This document shows positions 51,481 to 59,991 of a stretch of DNA of 64,000 bases, in pieces. Every line of letters starts with the position of its first letter. The stretch's first letter is position 1. Source of the DNA: Austwickia chelonae NBRC 105200 (GTDB lineage Bacteria > Actinomycetota > Actinomycetes > Actinomycetales > Dermatophilaceae); NCBI RefSeq assembly GCF_000298175.1, contig NZ_BAGZ01000003.1, positions 124,001 through 188,000 of the forward strand, read 5' to 3'. The position numbers and the translations under genes are program-made. The notes below the pieces were generated by a model, which worked only from the letters and a program-made list of their open reading frames with translations, was not told the origin of the DNA and did no database searches.

Positions 51481-52195
51481 CGTACCTCTCCTCAAGAGTT
51501 CAATACTGGATCTTGTAGGGATTCCCTCGGCGCCGATAGTAATTCATCCGAGAGAAAAAGGGAAATGCAAGGTGCGTCACGTTCTATCCCACAGCAGCCC
51601 CGGCAGGACAAAAGTAGCGACCCTTCGAGCAAGCACCAAGGCCTGCAGAGACATCACCAAAGATGAACCTCTTCAGCCACTGTAGAAGAGCACCATACAG
51701 GCCAATACACGACCCCGCCCTAGGCCCCTTGTTAAGCGCTCCCGACCCCGTCCACCTAACCCAGCGAAAACTGCACACAGGGAAGACACATCCGTCAGAC
51801 CGAAAGCCTTGTCGCCGCCTAATACGCCCCACACGCGCGAAACAACACATATGAGCCACAGATCACAGTCAGGATTATGAGCTAAGCGGCCACCCACCCC
51901 ATACAGCCGGACAGGCTACGGCCCCGAAGTCATCACCGTCGAGTTGAGCGCACCGCTCACGCAGATCGAATCCTCACGGGCAAGACGAGAACGCTGAAAA
52001 TGACTTGATCGATATGGCTGAGAAGACCCTCACGGGGCCTAGCCTCGCACTGAGGCGAAGCGATCTATCCACCGCCCCGGGAAAAACGCCCACCAGGCCA
52101 TCGGCGCACAGTGAGAGACCTCCCGAGAAAAAGAAATTCACCTACCCCTGGGCGCTCCATACCGGAAGCCCGGCAGAGCGCGACGACTTTAGGCA
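51481..52195. other. 0.7 kb AT-richer region with no convincing gene
   Basis: The short reading frames here lack ribosome binding sites and show no recognisable domain. The lsr2 promoter should lie at its left end. I found no tRNA, repeat or insertion-sequence end. It may be decayed or acquired DNA silenced by the neighbouring Lsr2; that is inference. Confidence 0.45.
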
Positions 52196-52405
52196 CTAGG
52201 CGGTACGACCGCCGGATTCACCGGGACGCTGCGACCCGAGGGGAGCACCCTTATCCGAGGAGACGAGACCGGCCTCCCAGCGAGCATGAGCGAGCCGCTC
52301 GTTGCGATCCCCTTCGAGGAGTGCCTTCATGACCTTATAGAAGAGGAATCCGATACCTACTGAGGGTGCAAGCGCCAGCACTACCGCCCAGAGCGAATTC
52401 ATCAT
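52196..52405 (-). CDS. Small single-pass membrane protein
   Basis: The 69-residue protein has one hydrophobic helix (LWAVVLALAPSVGIGFLFYKVM), followed by a charged segment EGDRNERLAHARWEA and a hydrophilic tail. The GxGFLFYKVMxxLxEGDRxER pattern recalls small actinobacterial membrane proteins of unknown function. Two adjacent ATGs (52405, 52402) follow AAGGA; the second is better spaced. It lies about 100 bases from midA, on the opposite strand. Confidence 0.6.
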   Translation of the reverse strand: MMNSLWAVVLALAPSVGIGFLFYKVMKALLEGDRNERLAHARWEAGLVSSDKGAPLGSQRPGESGGRTA

Positions 52406-52490
52406 TCCTTGCAGCCTCGCTCGCTTCGATCATCGATAGACGCCACCATATGGCTAGACGCCCCACGATCATTGACAAGTAGTCTGAGTC

Positions 52491-52496
52491 TAGCCT
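52491..52496 (+). promoter_or_regulatory. Probable -10 element for leaderless midA
   Basis: TAGCCT lies six bases before the ATG at 52503. A perfect TTGACA at 52472-52477 is only 13 bases upstream, too close for a standard -35, so its role is uncertain. Confidence 0.4.
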
Positions 52497-52502
52497 GTCC
52501 GC

Positions 52503-53468
52503 ATGCAGATGGTTTCCTGGGAGTCGGCTTGGTATCAGGCGCTCTACGACCCCGAACGCGGGTTCTACCGACGCCAGGCACCCCGAGAGCACTTCACCAC
52601 CGCAGCCCAGGGCATCCCCGGGAGCAGCCTTCTGCTCGCCCGAGCGCTGGCCACCCTCTGTCGACGACACGACCTCGACACCGTCGTCGACCTCGCCTCC
52701 GGCCGTGGGGAACTCGCCACAGCCCTCACCTTGACCGCACCCCACCTGCAGATCTACGCCGTCGACATCGTCGAACGACCACCTGGACTGCCCGACACCA
52801 TCACCTGGGTGACCACCGCAGGAGGCCCGGACCTGACCGGACTGCCCCGGATCGACGGCGCCCTCACCTTCGCCCTCGAATGGCTCGACGTCATCCCCTG
52901 CCCCATCTGGCAGCTCGACGACAAGAACGTCCCCCGCACCGTCCTCGTCGCTCCCGACGGACACGAAACCCTCGGCCCCGGCCCCGGAGAACCGGGCGGA
53001 CCCACCCCGGAAGACCTCGCCTGGTACCACACCTGGTGGCCCACGGACGAACAGAACCCAGGCAGCCGCATCGAGATCGGCCGAACCCGCGACGACGCCT
53101 GGAACCACCTCCTGGAACAGGTACCGCGCGGCCTCGCCCTCGCCGTCGACTACGGACACACCGCCGACACCCGACCCCGCCACGGAACACTCACCGGATA
53201 TCGCGACGGCCGCCAGCGGCCACCCGCCCCCGACGGGCTGAGCGATATCACCGCCCACGTCGCCGTCGACTCCCTCACCCACGACCGACTGGACGACCAA
53301 CGACACAGCCTCCACGAACTCGGCATCAGCGCCAACCCACCCGACCCGGAACAGGCCGCCACCGATCCCACCGCATATCTCGCCGGGCTGAGCACCTCAA
53401 GCGCCGCCGCCCGCCTACTCGACCCCTACGGACTCGGCGGATTCACCTGGATCTACCGACGCACCTGA
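52503..53468 (+). CDS. SAM-dependent methyltransferase of the MidA/NDUFAF7 family
   Basis: This 321-residue protein belongs to COG1565. Recognisable parts are DPERGFYRR at the N-terminus, motif I VVDLASGRGELATAL, FALEWLDVIP (the usual NEWLDxxP block) and LALAVDYGHTADTRP with HGTLTGYRDGR. NDUFAF7 methylates an arginine of the mitochondrial NDUFS2 (NuoD) subunit. The next gene encodes a NuoD-like protein, so that is its natural substrate candidate. The ATG is apparently leaderless. Confidence 0.9.
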   Translation: MQMVSWESAWYQALYDPERGFYRRQAPREHFTTAAQGIPGSSLLLARALATLCRRHDLDTVVDLASGRGELATALTLTAPHLQIYAVDIVERPPGLPDTITWVTTAGGPDLTGLPRIDGALTFALEWLDVIPCPIWQLDDKNVPRTVLVAPDGHETLGPGPGEPGGPTPEDLAWYHTWWPTDEQNPGSRIEIGRTRDDAWNHLLEQVPRGLALAVDYGHTADTRPRHGTLTGYRDGRQRPPAPDGLSDITAHVAVDSLTHDRLDDQRHSLHELGISANPPDPEQAATDPTAYLAGLSTSSAAARLLDPYGLGGFTWIYRRT

Positions 53469-53512
53469 ACCCGCGCCGAGATCGCCGATACAGCACGACC
53501 CCCGACACTCCC

Positions 53513-53518
53513 TAAGCT
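53513..53518 (+). promoter_or_regulatory. Probable -10 element for leaderless NuoD-like gene
   Basis: TAAGCT lies seven bases before the ATG at 53526, with no Shine-Dalgarno. Confidence 0.4.
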
Positions 53519-53525
53519 GGCAGCC

Positions 53526-54704
53526 ATGACCGACGGGCCCCACCTCGACGACACCACCCACCGCGAGACCATCGTCGGTATCGGCGCCGGCGCCCGCTGG
53601 TGCTCGGACACCGTGATCGACCTCGGCGAAGGCCACCCCAGCTCGCACGGGCTGCTCCGCCTCGCGCTACGCCTCGACGGCGAGCGCATCGCCACCGCCG
53701 AACCGATCGTCGGCCACCTCCACCGAGGGGTGGAGAAACTCTTCGAAGTACGCGACTACCGTCAGATCCTCGCCCTGGCCAACCGACACGACTGGCACAG
53801 CTCCTACGCCGGCGAGCTCGGTATCGCCCTGGGCGTCGAGCACATGCTCGGACTGGAAGTACCTACTCGGGCCACCTGGCTGCGGACCCTCCTCGCCGAA
53901 TACACGCGAATCGTGCACCACCTGGAATTCCTCGACCGGATGCCCCTGCCCGGGAACGAACCGCTGCTCGGCCTGCACCCTCTGCGCGAACGACTCCTCA
54001 CCGTCCTGGAGACCGCCACCGGCGGCCGGATGCACGTGATGATCGTGCGGATCGGCGGACTGGCCCAGGACATGCCAGCCGGCTGGTTCGCCCAGGTGTC
54101 CGACGTGATGGCTCAGGTGCGCGCCGTCCTCCCCGAACTCACCGAGGCACTGGCCCACGACCGCGTCACCACCGCCACCCGCGGTGTGGCCCTCCTCGAC
54201 CAGGACACCGCCCGCGCCTACGGCGTACTCGGACCGGGCTCCCGAGCCGCCGGGATCGACGTCGACCTACGGCGCGATGAACCGTATCTGGCCTACGGCG
54301 AGCTCTTCGTCCCCGGCGGGCCGGGCCGCGTCGTCACCCGCGACGACGGCGACGCCCTCGCCAGACATCAGGTGCTCGCCGGCCAGATCGAGGTGTCGGT
54401 GGACCTGGTCGAGGCCTGCATAGACCGGCTCCTGGCCCTGCCCCCGGAAAGCATCGACGTCCGCTTGCCGAAAGTGCTGCGGGTCCCCGAGGGCGCCCAC
54501 TACGTGTCCACGGAGGCCCCGGCCGGACACGCCGGATACCTGATCGTCTCGCACGGGGAGAAGACCCCGTGGCGTCTGGCGATGCGCACCCCCTCCTTCG
54601 CCGCGGCCTCCGCCCTGTCCACCGTGCTCGTCGGCACCCGTGTGCGGGATCTCGCAGCAGCCCTGGGGTCCTTCTACTTCGTCATCGGCGACATCGACCG
54701 TTGA
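53526..54704 (+). CDS. NADH-quinone oxidoreductase subunit D-like protein (orphan NuoD)
   Basis: This 392-residue protein resembles the 49-kDa (NuoD) subunit of complex I. It retains LGEGHPSSHGLLRLAL (for GPQHPSTHG), GHLHRGVEKLFEVRDYRQ and late conserved parts. Where canonical NuoD has PYTDRLDY, carrying the quinone-site tyrosine, this protein has ALANRHDW. No other complex I gene is in the window. It is therefore probably a paralogue with changed quinone contact, possibly paired with a dedicated MidA. Role unknown. Confidence 0.87.
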   Translation: MTDGPHLDDTTHRETIVGIGAGARWCSDTVIDLGEGHPSSHGLLRLALRLDGERIATAEPIVGHLHRGVEKLFEVRDYRQILALANRHDWHSSYAGELGIALGVEHMLGLEVPTRATWLRTLLAEYTRIVHHLEFLDRMPLPGNEPLLGLHPLRERLLTVLETATGGRMHVMIVRIGGLAQDMPAGWFAQVSDVMAQVRAVLPELTEALAHDRVTTATRGVALLDQDTARAYGVLGPGSRAAGIDVDLRRDEPYLAYGELFVPGGPGRVVTRDDGDALARHQVLAGQIEVSVDLVEACIDRLLALPPESIDVRLPKVLRVPEGAHYVSTEAPAGHAGYLIVSHGEKTPWRLAMRTPSFAAASALSTVLVGTRVRDLAAALGSFYFVIGDIDR

Positions 54705-54719
54705 AAGCGTCCCTCGAGC

Positions 54720-55247
54720 TCAGCGAGAGGCGAGATCGTCCTCGTCCGAGTCGCCGAGTCCGTCGGGGCGGTCGACACGACACCATCCCTGCACGAGGAA
54801 ACCGCAGAAGATCAACGCGCCACCGGTGAAGACATAGGCCAGGCAACGCCATATGCCGCCCAGGACGGTCGACGACGCGGAATCGGGCAGCAGGACCGCC
54901 GTGTGCCCCAGATACCAACCGGACACCACGCCGCCCGCCAAAGCGGCGGCCCTGGCCATGATCAACACCCGGAAGGCGAAGATCGGATCGAGCCTGCGCT
55001 CCCGACGACCCTTCTGCCAGCGCCGGATCGGCAGCCCCGCGAAGACGAGTCCGGTCGCGACGACGGCCAGCATGACCGCGCCGGGCCATCCGGGGAAAGG
55101 CATCCGCCCGACGTGGTCGTTCAGATAACCCTGGAGGAGATAACCCACCCCCAGGGCGAGCATGAAAGCCCACCAGACCGTCCGCGGCCGTAGCCCCCCG
55201 TCCTCGTCCCTCGACGAAGGCCGTCCCGCCGGACCGGAGGTCACCAC
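54720..55247 (-). CDS. DUF3180 family membrane protein
   Basis: The 175-residue protein has four hydrophobic helices in two pairs (WWAFMLALGVGYLLQG, GAVMLAVVATGLVF, LIMARAAALAGGVVSGWYLG, GIWRCLAYVFTGGALIFCGFLVQGW). It belongs to DUF3180, whose genes lie after folK in many actinobacteria, as here. Its start GTG overlaps the folB-folK stop by seven bases. Function unknown. Confidence 0.88.
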   Translation of the reverse strand: MVTSGPAGRPSSRDEDGGLRPRTVWWAFMLALGVGYLLQGYLNDHVGRMPFPGWPGAVMLAVVATGLVFAGLPIRRWQKGRRERRLDPIFAFRVLIMARAAALAGGVVSGWYLGHTAVLLPDSASSTVLGGIWRCLAYVFTGGALIFCGFLVQGWCRVDRPDGLGDSDEDDLASR

Positions 55248-56170
55248 GAGGACACCGCCACCGTGGCAGCGACGAAGGACGGCCAGGCCGGCCCCGGACG
55301 CACCCCCGACTCACCGGCCACCGGACGGGACGCCTCCCGCCCCGGCTCCCCGCTGAGCTCCGCCCAGGCCCGGCGGGCCTGCTCTCCGGCCGGATCGGCC
55401 AGCAGCCAGGGCACCACCACGAACGCCCGTTCGAAAGCCCGAGGATGGGGCAAGGTCAGCCGGGGGTCGTCGGAACGGCAGGACCCGCCCCGGGCCGGAT
55501 CGGTGTAGTCGATCAGGTCGAGGTCGAGAGTCCTCGGCCCCCATCGCACGTCACGGACCCGCCCGTGTACCGACTCCACCTCGTGCAGACGGGCCAGCAA
55601 GGAGTGCGGGGCCAACCTGGTCCGCACCACCAGGACCGCGTTCAGGTAGACCGGTTGACCTTCGGGGCCCCCCACCGGGTCGGTCTCCACCACGGGGCTG
55701 AGCATCACCGGGTCGACACCGTCCAAGGTGCCGATCCGGCGTACCGCATCGGCCAAACGCATCACCGGATCGGACAGATTGGCGCCCAGGGCGACCACTG
55801 CGGTCGCTGCCCGTTCCCGGTGGACGCTCACCGAGACGTCCTCGAAGGGAAGCCCCACCGGGGCCTCCGGCTTGTGGACCCGCACCTGCGCCGCCTCCAC
55901 CAGAGGCTCCTGCAGACAGACCGCAGCGATCCGCTCGGCCAGGTGTTCGATCAGGTCGACCGGTTCGCCCTGCACCACCTCCACCGCACGATGAGCGATC
56001 TCGGCGTAGCTCACCGTGTCGGCCAGGTCGTCGGAACTCCCGGCACGGGAAAGGTCGACCCGGAGCTCGATGTCGACGACGAAAGGTCTCGGCTGGACCT
56101 TCTCCTCGGGGAAGACCCCGTGGCAGGCCTCGACCCGCAGCCCGGCCACCCTGATCAGATCACCGGTCAT
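55241..56170 (-). CDS. folK: Dihydroneopterin aldolase / HPPK fusion (FolB-FolK)
   Basis: This 309-residue bifunctional folate enzyme has two domains. Residues 1-120 are dihydroneopterin aldolase (VEACHGVFPEEKVQPRPFVVDIEL, DTVSYAEIAHRAVEVV), which makes 6-hydroxymethyldihydropterin. The rest is the pyrophosphokinase with ATAVVALGANLSDPV and the signature RWGPRTLDLDLIDY. ATG 56170 overlaps the folP end by 11 bases; a frame from 56272 lies inside folP. The fusion is common in actinobacteria. Confidence 0.93.
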   Translation of the reverse strand: MTGDLIRVAGLRVEACHGVFPEEKVQPRPFVVDIELRVDLSRAGSSDDLADTVSYAEIAHRAVEVVQGEPVDLIEHLAERIAAVCLQEPLVEAAQVRVHKPEAPVGLPFEDVSVSVHRERAATAVVALGANLSDPVMRLADAVRRIGTLDGVDPVMLSPVVETDPVGGPEGQPVYLNAVLVVRTRLAPHSLLARLHEVESVHGRVRDVRWGPRTLDLDLIDYTDPARGGSCRSDDPRLTLPHPRAFERAFVVVPWLLADPAGEQARRAWAELSGEPGREASRPVAGESGVRPGPAWPSFVAATVAVSSW

Positions 56171-57047
56171 CGGTCGGCCTCCGTCGGACGTCGCCCCGCC
56201 CCCGCACGGCGTCCACCACGGCCACCGCCGCGACCGACGACCGCACATCGTGCACCCGCACCGCCCAGGCACCGGCCTGCGCCGCCAGGACGCTCACCGC
56301 GCAGGTCGCCGCGTCCCGTCGCCCCGGCTCGACCGGGTCCCCGTCCGCTCCCGGCGGCAGCGCGCCCAGGAAACGTTTGCGGGAAGCCCCGATCAACAAG
56401 GGGAAACCCAAGGAGGACAGCCCGCCCAGATCGGCCAGCAGTTGCCAGTTGTGCGCGGCGGTCTTCGCGAAGCCCAGCCCCGGGTCCAGGACCAACCGCT
56501 TCTCGTCGACCCCGGCGGCCAGCGCCACCTCGACCCGCTCCGACAGCTCCGCGCGCACCTCCGCCGAGACGTCCTCGTAGGACGCCAGGTCCTGCATCAC
56601 CGAACCGTGCCCCCGCCAGTGCATCAGGATGTACGGACAACCGTGATCGGCGACGACCCGCAGGATGTCCGGGTCGGCCAGTCCCCCGCTCACATCGTTG
56701 ACGTAGACGGCTCCGGCAGCCAGGCAGGCCTCAGCCACCCGCGCCCGCATGGTGTCCACCGAGACCACCGCCCCGGCAGCTGCCAGCTCGCGAACCACCG
56801 GGAGCACCCTGCGGAGTTCCTCGTCCTCGTCAGGTCGTCGTGACCCCGGACGAGTCGATTCCCCGCCGACGTCCAGGAGATGAGCGCCCTCCTCGAGCAG
56901 AGCCACGCCGTGCGCCACCGCGGCATCGTGGTCGAACCACCGGCCGCCGTCGCTGAACGAATCCGGGGTGACATTCACGATGCCCATCACCAAGGTCGAC
57001 GCCGGACCTTTCCCCGGCGAAGCAGGAAGAGCCGCCACCGAAGTCAC
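56160..57047 (-). CDS. folP: Dihydropteroate synthase
   Basis: FolP condenses hydroxymethyldihydropterin pyrophosphate with p-aminobenzoate. The 295-residue TIM barrel has [62 protein letters not shown] and [11 protein letters not shown], the sulfonamide-target blocks. The GTG start overlaps the folE stop (GTGA), and the stop overlaps folB-folK. Confidence 0.95.
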   Translation of the reverse strand: MTSVAALPASPGKGPASTLVMGIVNVTPDSFSDGGRWFDHDAAVAHGVALLEEGAHLLDVGGESTRPGSRRPDEDEELRRVLPVVRELAAAGAVVSVDTMRARVAEACLAAGAVYVNDVSGGLADPDILRVVADHGCPYILMHWRGHGSVMQDLASYEDVSAEVRAELSERVEVALAAGVDEKRLVLDPGLGFAKTAAHNWQLLADLGGLSSLGFPLLIGASRKRFLGALPPGADGDPVEPGRRDAATCAVSVLAAQAGAWAVRVHDVRSSVAAVAVVDAVRGRGDVRRRPTDDR

Positions 57048-57682
57048 CCACGCCCCCGCAGGATCAGACCCATCGCCTCGGCCCGGGTCGCCGGATTCCG
57101 CAGCAGGCCCCGCACCGCCGAGGTCGTCGTCCGGGCCCCCGGTTTACGCGCCCCCCGCATCGACATGCACAGGTGCTCCGCCTCCACGACGACGATCACC
57201 CCGCGCGCCTCCAGATGGGTCACCAGAGCGTCGGCCACCTGCGTGGTGAGCCGTTCCTGCACCTGAGGGCGCCTCGCGAAGCAGTCGACCAGTCGGGCCA
57301 GCTTGCTCAGCCCGGTGACCTGCCCGTCCTGGGCCGGGATATAGCCGACATGGGCCACCCCGTGGAAAGGCAGCAGATGGTGCTCACAGGTGCTGAACAC
57401 CTCGATGTCGTGCACCATGATCATCTCGTCGTGGTCGATGTCGAACCGACGTTCGAGGATCTGCGCCGGATCCTGCTGGGTGCCGGCGAACATCTCCGCA
57501 TAAGCCCGGGCCACCCGGCCGGGGGTGTCCCGCAGACCGTCCCGGTCCGGGTCCTCCCCCAAGGCCAGCAACAGTTCCCGGACAGCGGCCTCGGCACGGC
57601 CCAGGTCGACCCGAGACGACCGGTCAGGTCGCTCGACGTCGTCGGGCCGTGCCGAGGTCACCGCACAGCTGTCCTCAGCCAC
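57044..57682 (-). CDS. folE: GTP cyclohydrolase I
   Basis: FolE opens GTP to dihydroneopterin triphosphate, the first folate step. The 212-residue product has the zinc ligands in [12 protein letters not shown] and [13 protein letters not shown], plus [23 protein letters not shown] 57682 overlaps the ftsH end by eight bases. The order ftsH-folE-folP-folBK-DUF3180 is typical of actinobacteria. Confidence 0.95.
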   Translation of the reverse strand: MAEDSCAVTSARPDDVERPDRSSRVDLGRAEAAVRELLLALGEDPDRDGLRDTPGRVARAYAEMFAGTQQDPAQILERRFDIDHDEMIMVHDIEVFSTCEHHLLPFHGVAHVGYIPAQDGQVTGLSKLARLVDCFARRPQVQERLTTQVADALVTHLEARGVIVVVEAEHLCMSMRGARKPGARTTTSAVRGLLRNPATRAEAMGLILRGRG

Positions 57683-59693
57683 CGACCGGACCGCCCGGCT
57701 CCACCTCGATGGTCTTCACCGGAGGGTGTTCCTCGCCGGGGGCAGGCCGCTCGGGGTCGTCGCCCCGCTCCAACGCCGCCCGTTCCGCAGGGGTCAGCAC
57801 CGGCGGCTGGTCGCTCACCGTACGCCGGTCGCTGGACAGCCACACCGGACGGCGCGGCTGCTTACGCACCGGGGCGAAGATCTCCGCCAGCTGCTCGGCG
57901 TTGAGGGTCTCCTTCTCCAGCAGCTCCAGCACCAGATGGTCCAGGATGTCGCGGTTCTCGTTGAGGATGCGCCAGGCCTCGTCGTGCGCGGCCTCGATCA
58001 GACGGCGGATCTCCTCGTCGACGACCGTCGCCAGGCCCTCGGAGTAGTCGCGTTGGTGCCCCATGTCACGGCCCAGGAAGACCTCACTGTTGTCCTGGCC
58101 GAGCCGGATCGCACCGATCCGTTCGCTCATCCCGAACTGGGTGACCATCTTGCGGGCCATCCCGGTGGCCTTCTCGATGTCGTTCGACGCGCCCGAGGTC
58201 GGGTCGTGGAAGATGATCTCCTCGGCGACCCGTCCGCCCAGGGCGTACGCCAACTGGTCCAGCATCTCGTTGCGGGACTGGCTGTACTTGTCCTCGACCG
58301 GCAGCACCATGGTGTAGCCCAGGGCCCGGCCCCGCGGCAGGATCGTCACCTTCGTCACCGGGTCGGTGTGATTCAACGCCGCCGCGACCAGGGCGTGCCC
58401 GCCCTCGTGGTACGCCGTCATCTTCTTCTCCCGGCCGCCCATCAGACGGGTCCGCTTCTGCGGGCCGGCGACCACCCGGTCGATGGCCTCGTCCAGGGCC
58501 CGGTCGTCGATCATCCGGGCATTGGACCGAGCCGTCAACAGAGCCGCCTCGTTCAACACATTCGCCAGATCCGCACCGGTGAACCCCGGGGTCCGACGGG
58601 CGACCGCCATCAGGTCGACGCCCTCCGCCAGCGGCTTGCCCTTACCGTGCACCTGCAGGATCGCGTAACGACCCAGCATGTCCGGTGCCTCCACCGCGAT
58701 CTGCCGGTCGAAACGCCCCGGACGCAGAAGTGCCGGGTCCAGGATGTCCGGGCGGTTGGTCGCCGCGATGAGGATGACGTTCTGCCGGGCGTTGAAGCCG
58801 TCCATCTCCACCAGCAGCTGGTTGAGCGTCTGCTCCCGCTCGTCGTGCCCACCGCCGAGACCGGCCCCACGGTGACGGCCCACCGCGTCGATCTCGTCGA
58901 CGAAGACGATCGCCGGGGAATTCTGCTTGGCCTGTTCGAAGAGGTCACGGACCCGGGAGGCACCGACACCGACGAACATCTCGACGAAGTCCGAACCGGA
59001 GATGCTGAAGAAAGGCACCCCCGCCTCACCGGCCACCGCCCGCGCCAGCAGGGTCTTACCCGTTCCGGGCGGGCCGTAGAGCAGCACACCACGAGGGATC
59101 TTCGCCCCGACCGCCTGGAACTTGCTCGGCTCGGCGAGGAACTCCTTGATCTCGGTCAGTTCCTCGATGGCCTCGTCCGCACCGGCCACATCGGCGAAGG
59201 TCACCGGCTCGGTGTTCTTGTCGGCCAGTTTCGCCCTCGACTTGCCGAACTGCATGATGCGGCCGCCGCCGCCCTGCGCCTGGTTCATCATCCAGACGAA
59301 GAAGGCCAGCAGCACCACCATCGGCAGGAAATTCATCAGCAAGGTGCCGAGGATGGAGGACTGCGGGGGCTTGTCGTTGTACCCGCTCGGCGGCTGCTTC
59401 GCCTTCAACTCGCTCAGCAAGGACTCGGCCCGCTGCGGCACGTAGAGGGTGTAGACCTTGTCGACGCCCTTCAGCTCACCGACGTCCTGCTTGCCGCGCA
59501 GGGTCAGTTCGAGACGGTCGTTGTCGACGAAGGTCGCGGCCTCGACCTTGCCCCCGTTGATGAGCTGCTCGGCCTCGTGGGTCTTGATCTCCGTGAAGCC
59601 ACCGCCCGTCAACAACCTCGACAGGATGAGCAGCACAGCGACGGCGAAGATGATCAGCGGCCACGGGTTCTTCAGGATGCGTTTGGCGTTCAT
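57675..59693 (-). CDS. ftsH: ATP-dependent zinc metalloprotease FtsH
   Basis: FtsH degrades membrane and unstable proteins. The 672-residue product has two N-terminal membrane helices ([16 protein letters not shown] and [16 protein letters not shown]). The AAA domain has [26 protein letters not shown] and [11 protein letters not shown], and the zinc motif is [12 protein letters not shown] 59693 starts at the first membrane helix. Its GGAGG lies about 24 bases upstream with a GGGG/CCCC mini-stem between, an unusual arrangement. A frame from 59885 adds unconserved sequence. Confidence 0.96.
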   Translation of the reverse strand: MNAKRILKNPWPLIIFAVAVLLILSRLLTGGGFTEIKTHEAEQLINGGKVEAATFVDNDRLELTLRGKQDVGELKGVDKVYTLYVPQRAESLLSELKAKQPPSGYNDKPPQSSILGTLLMNFLPMVVLLAFFVWMMNQAQGGGGRIMQFGKSRAKLADKNTEPVTFADVAGADEAIEELTEIKEFLAEPSKFQAVGAKIPRGVLLYGPPGTGKTLLARAVAGEAGVPFFSISGSDFVEMFVGVGASRVRDLFEQAKQNSPAIVFVDEIDAVGRHRGAGLGGGHDEREQTLNQLLVEMDGFNARQNVILIAATNRPDILDPALLRPGRFDRQIAVEAPDMLGRYAILQVHGKGKPLAEGVDLMAVARRTPGFTGADLANVLNEAALLTARSNARMIDDRALDEAIDRVVAGPQKRTRLMGGREKKMTAYHEGGHALVAAALNHTDPVTKVTILPRGRALGYTMVLPVEDKYSQSRNEMLDQLAYALGGRVAEEIIFHDPTSGASNDIEKATGMARKMVTQFGMSERIGAIRLGQDNSEVFLGRDMGHQRDYSEGLATVVDEEIRRLIEAAHDEAWRILNENRDILDHLVLELLEKETLNAEQLAEIFAPVRKQPRRPVWLSSDRRTVSDQPPVLTPAERAALERGDDPERPAPGEEHPPVKTIEVEPGGPVGG

Positions 59694-59991
59694 CTGCGGG
59701 GTAGGCCCCCGAACCTCCTGCTCGTCGCGACATTCGACCGGAGCGCCGGCCTCGACTTCCTCGAACGGTACACGAGCAAGGAGGCGCTCCTCACCACCTC
59801 GCAACGGTCTGCTGTCCCGAGGTGTTCCGACCCGGGCCCGGCTTCTGACGTCTCCCCCGTCCAGGCAGACGGGCCCGGGACACACACCCGAAGCCGACCG
59901 AGCCCCTGAAGCACATCCGCGGATGACCCCGAAAGGTCACCCGCGGATCTACATGCTCAGAACGAAAGCGTATCTTGCCTGATTTCTTTCG
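59694..59991. other. ftsH upstream region with the ATPase terminator
   Basis: About 300 bases without a gene. The part near 59914-59948 holds a terminator hairpin; the part near ftsH should hold its promoter, where a TACCGT (minus strand, near 59770) is a weak -10 candidate. Confidence 0.5.
59914..59948 (-). terminator. Hairpin terminator after the P-type ATPase gene
   Basis: ATCCGCGG pairs with CCGCGGAT and TGACC with GGTCA, with one A-C mismatch between them and a six-base loop CCGAAA. It lies about 45 bases past the ATPase stop. Confidence 0.65.

Noticed and set aside
51584-51859. 91-residue minus-strand frame with several cysteines
   Set aside because: No ribosome binding site, no promoter, no recognisable domain.
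51960-51990. TCGAATCC resembling a tRNA T-loop
   Set aside because: No acceptor, D- or anticodon stem can be built around it.
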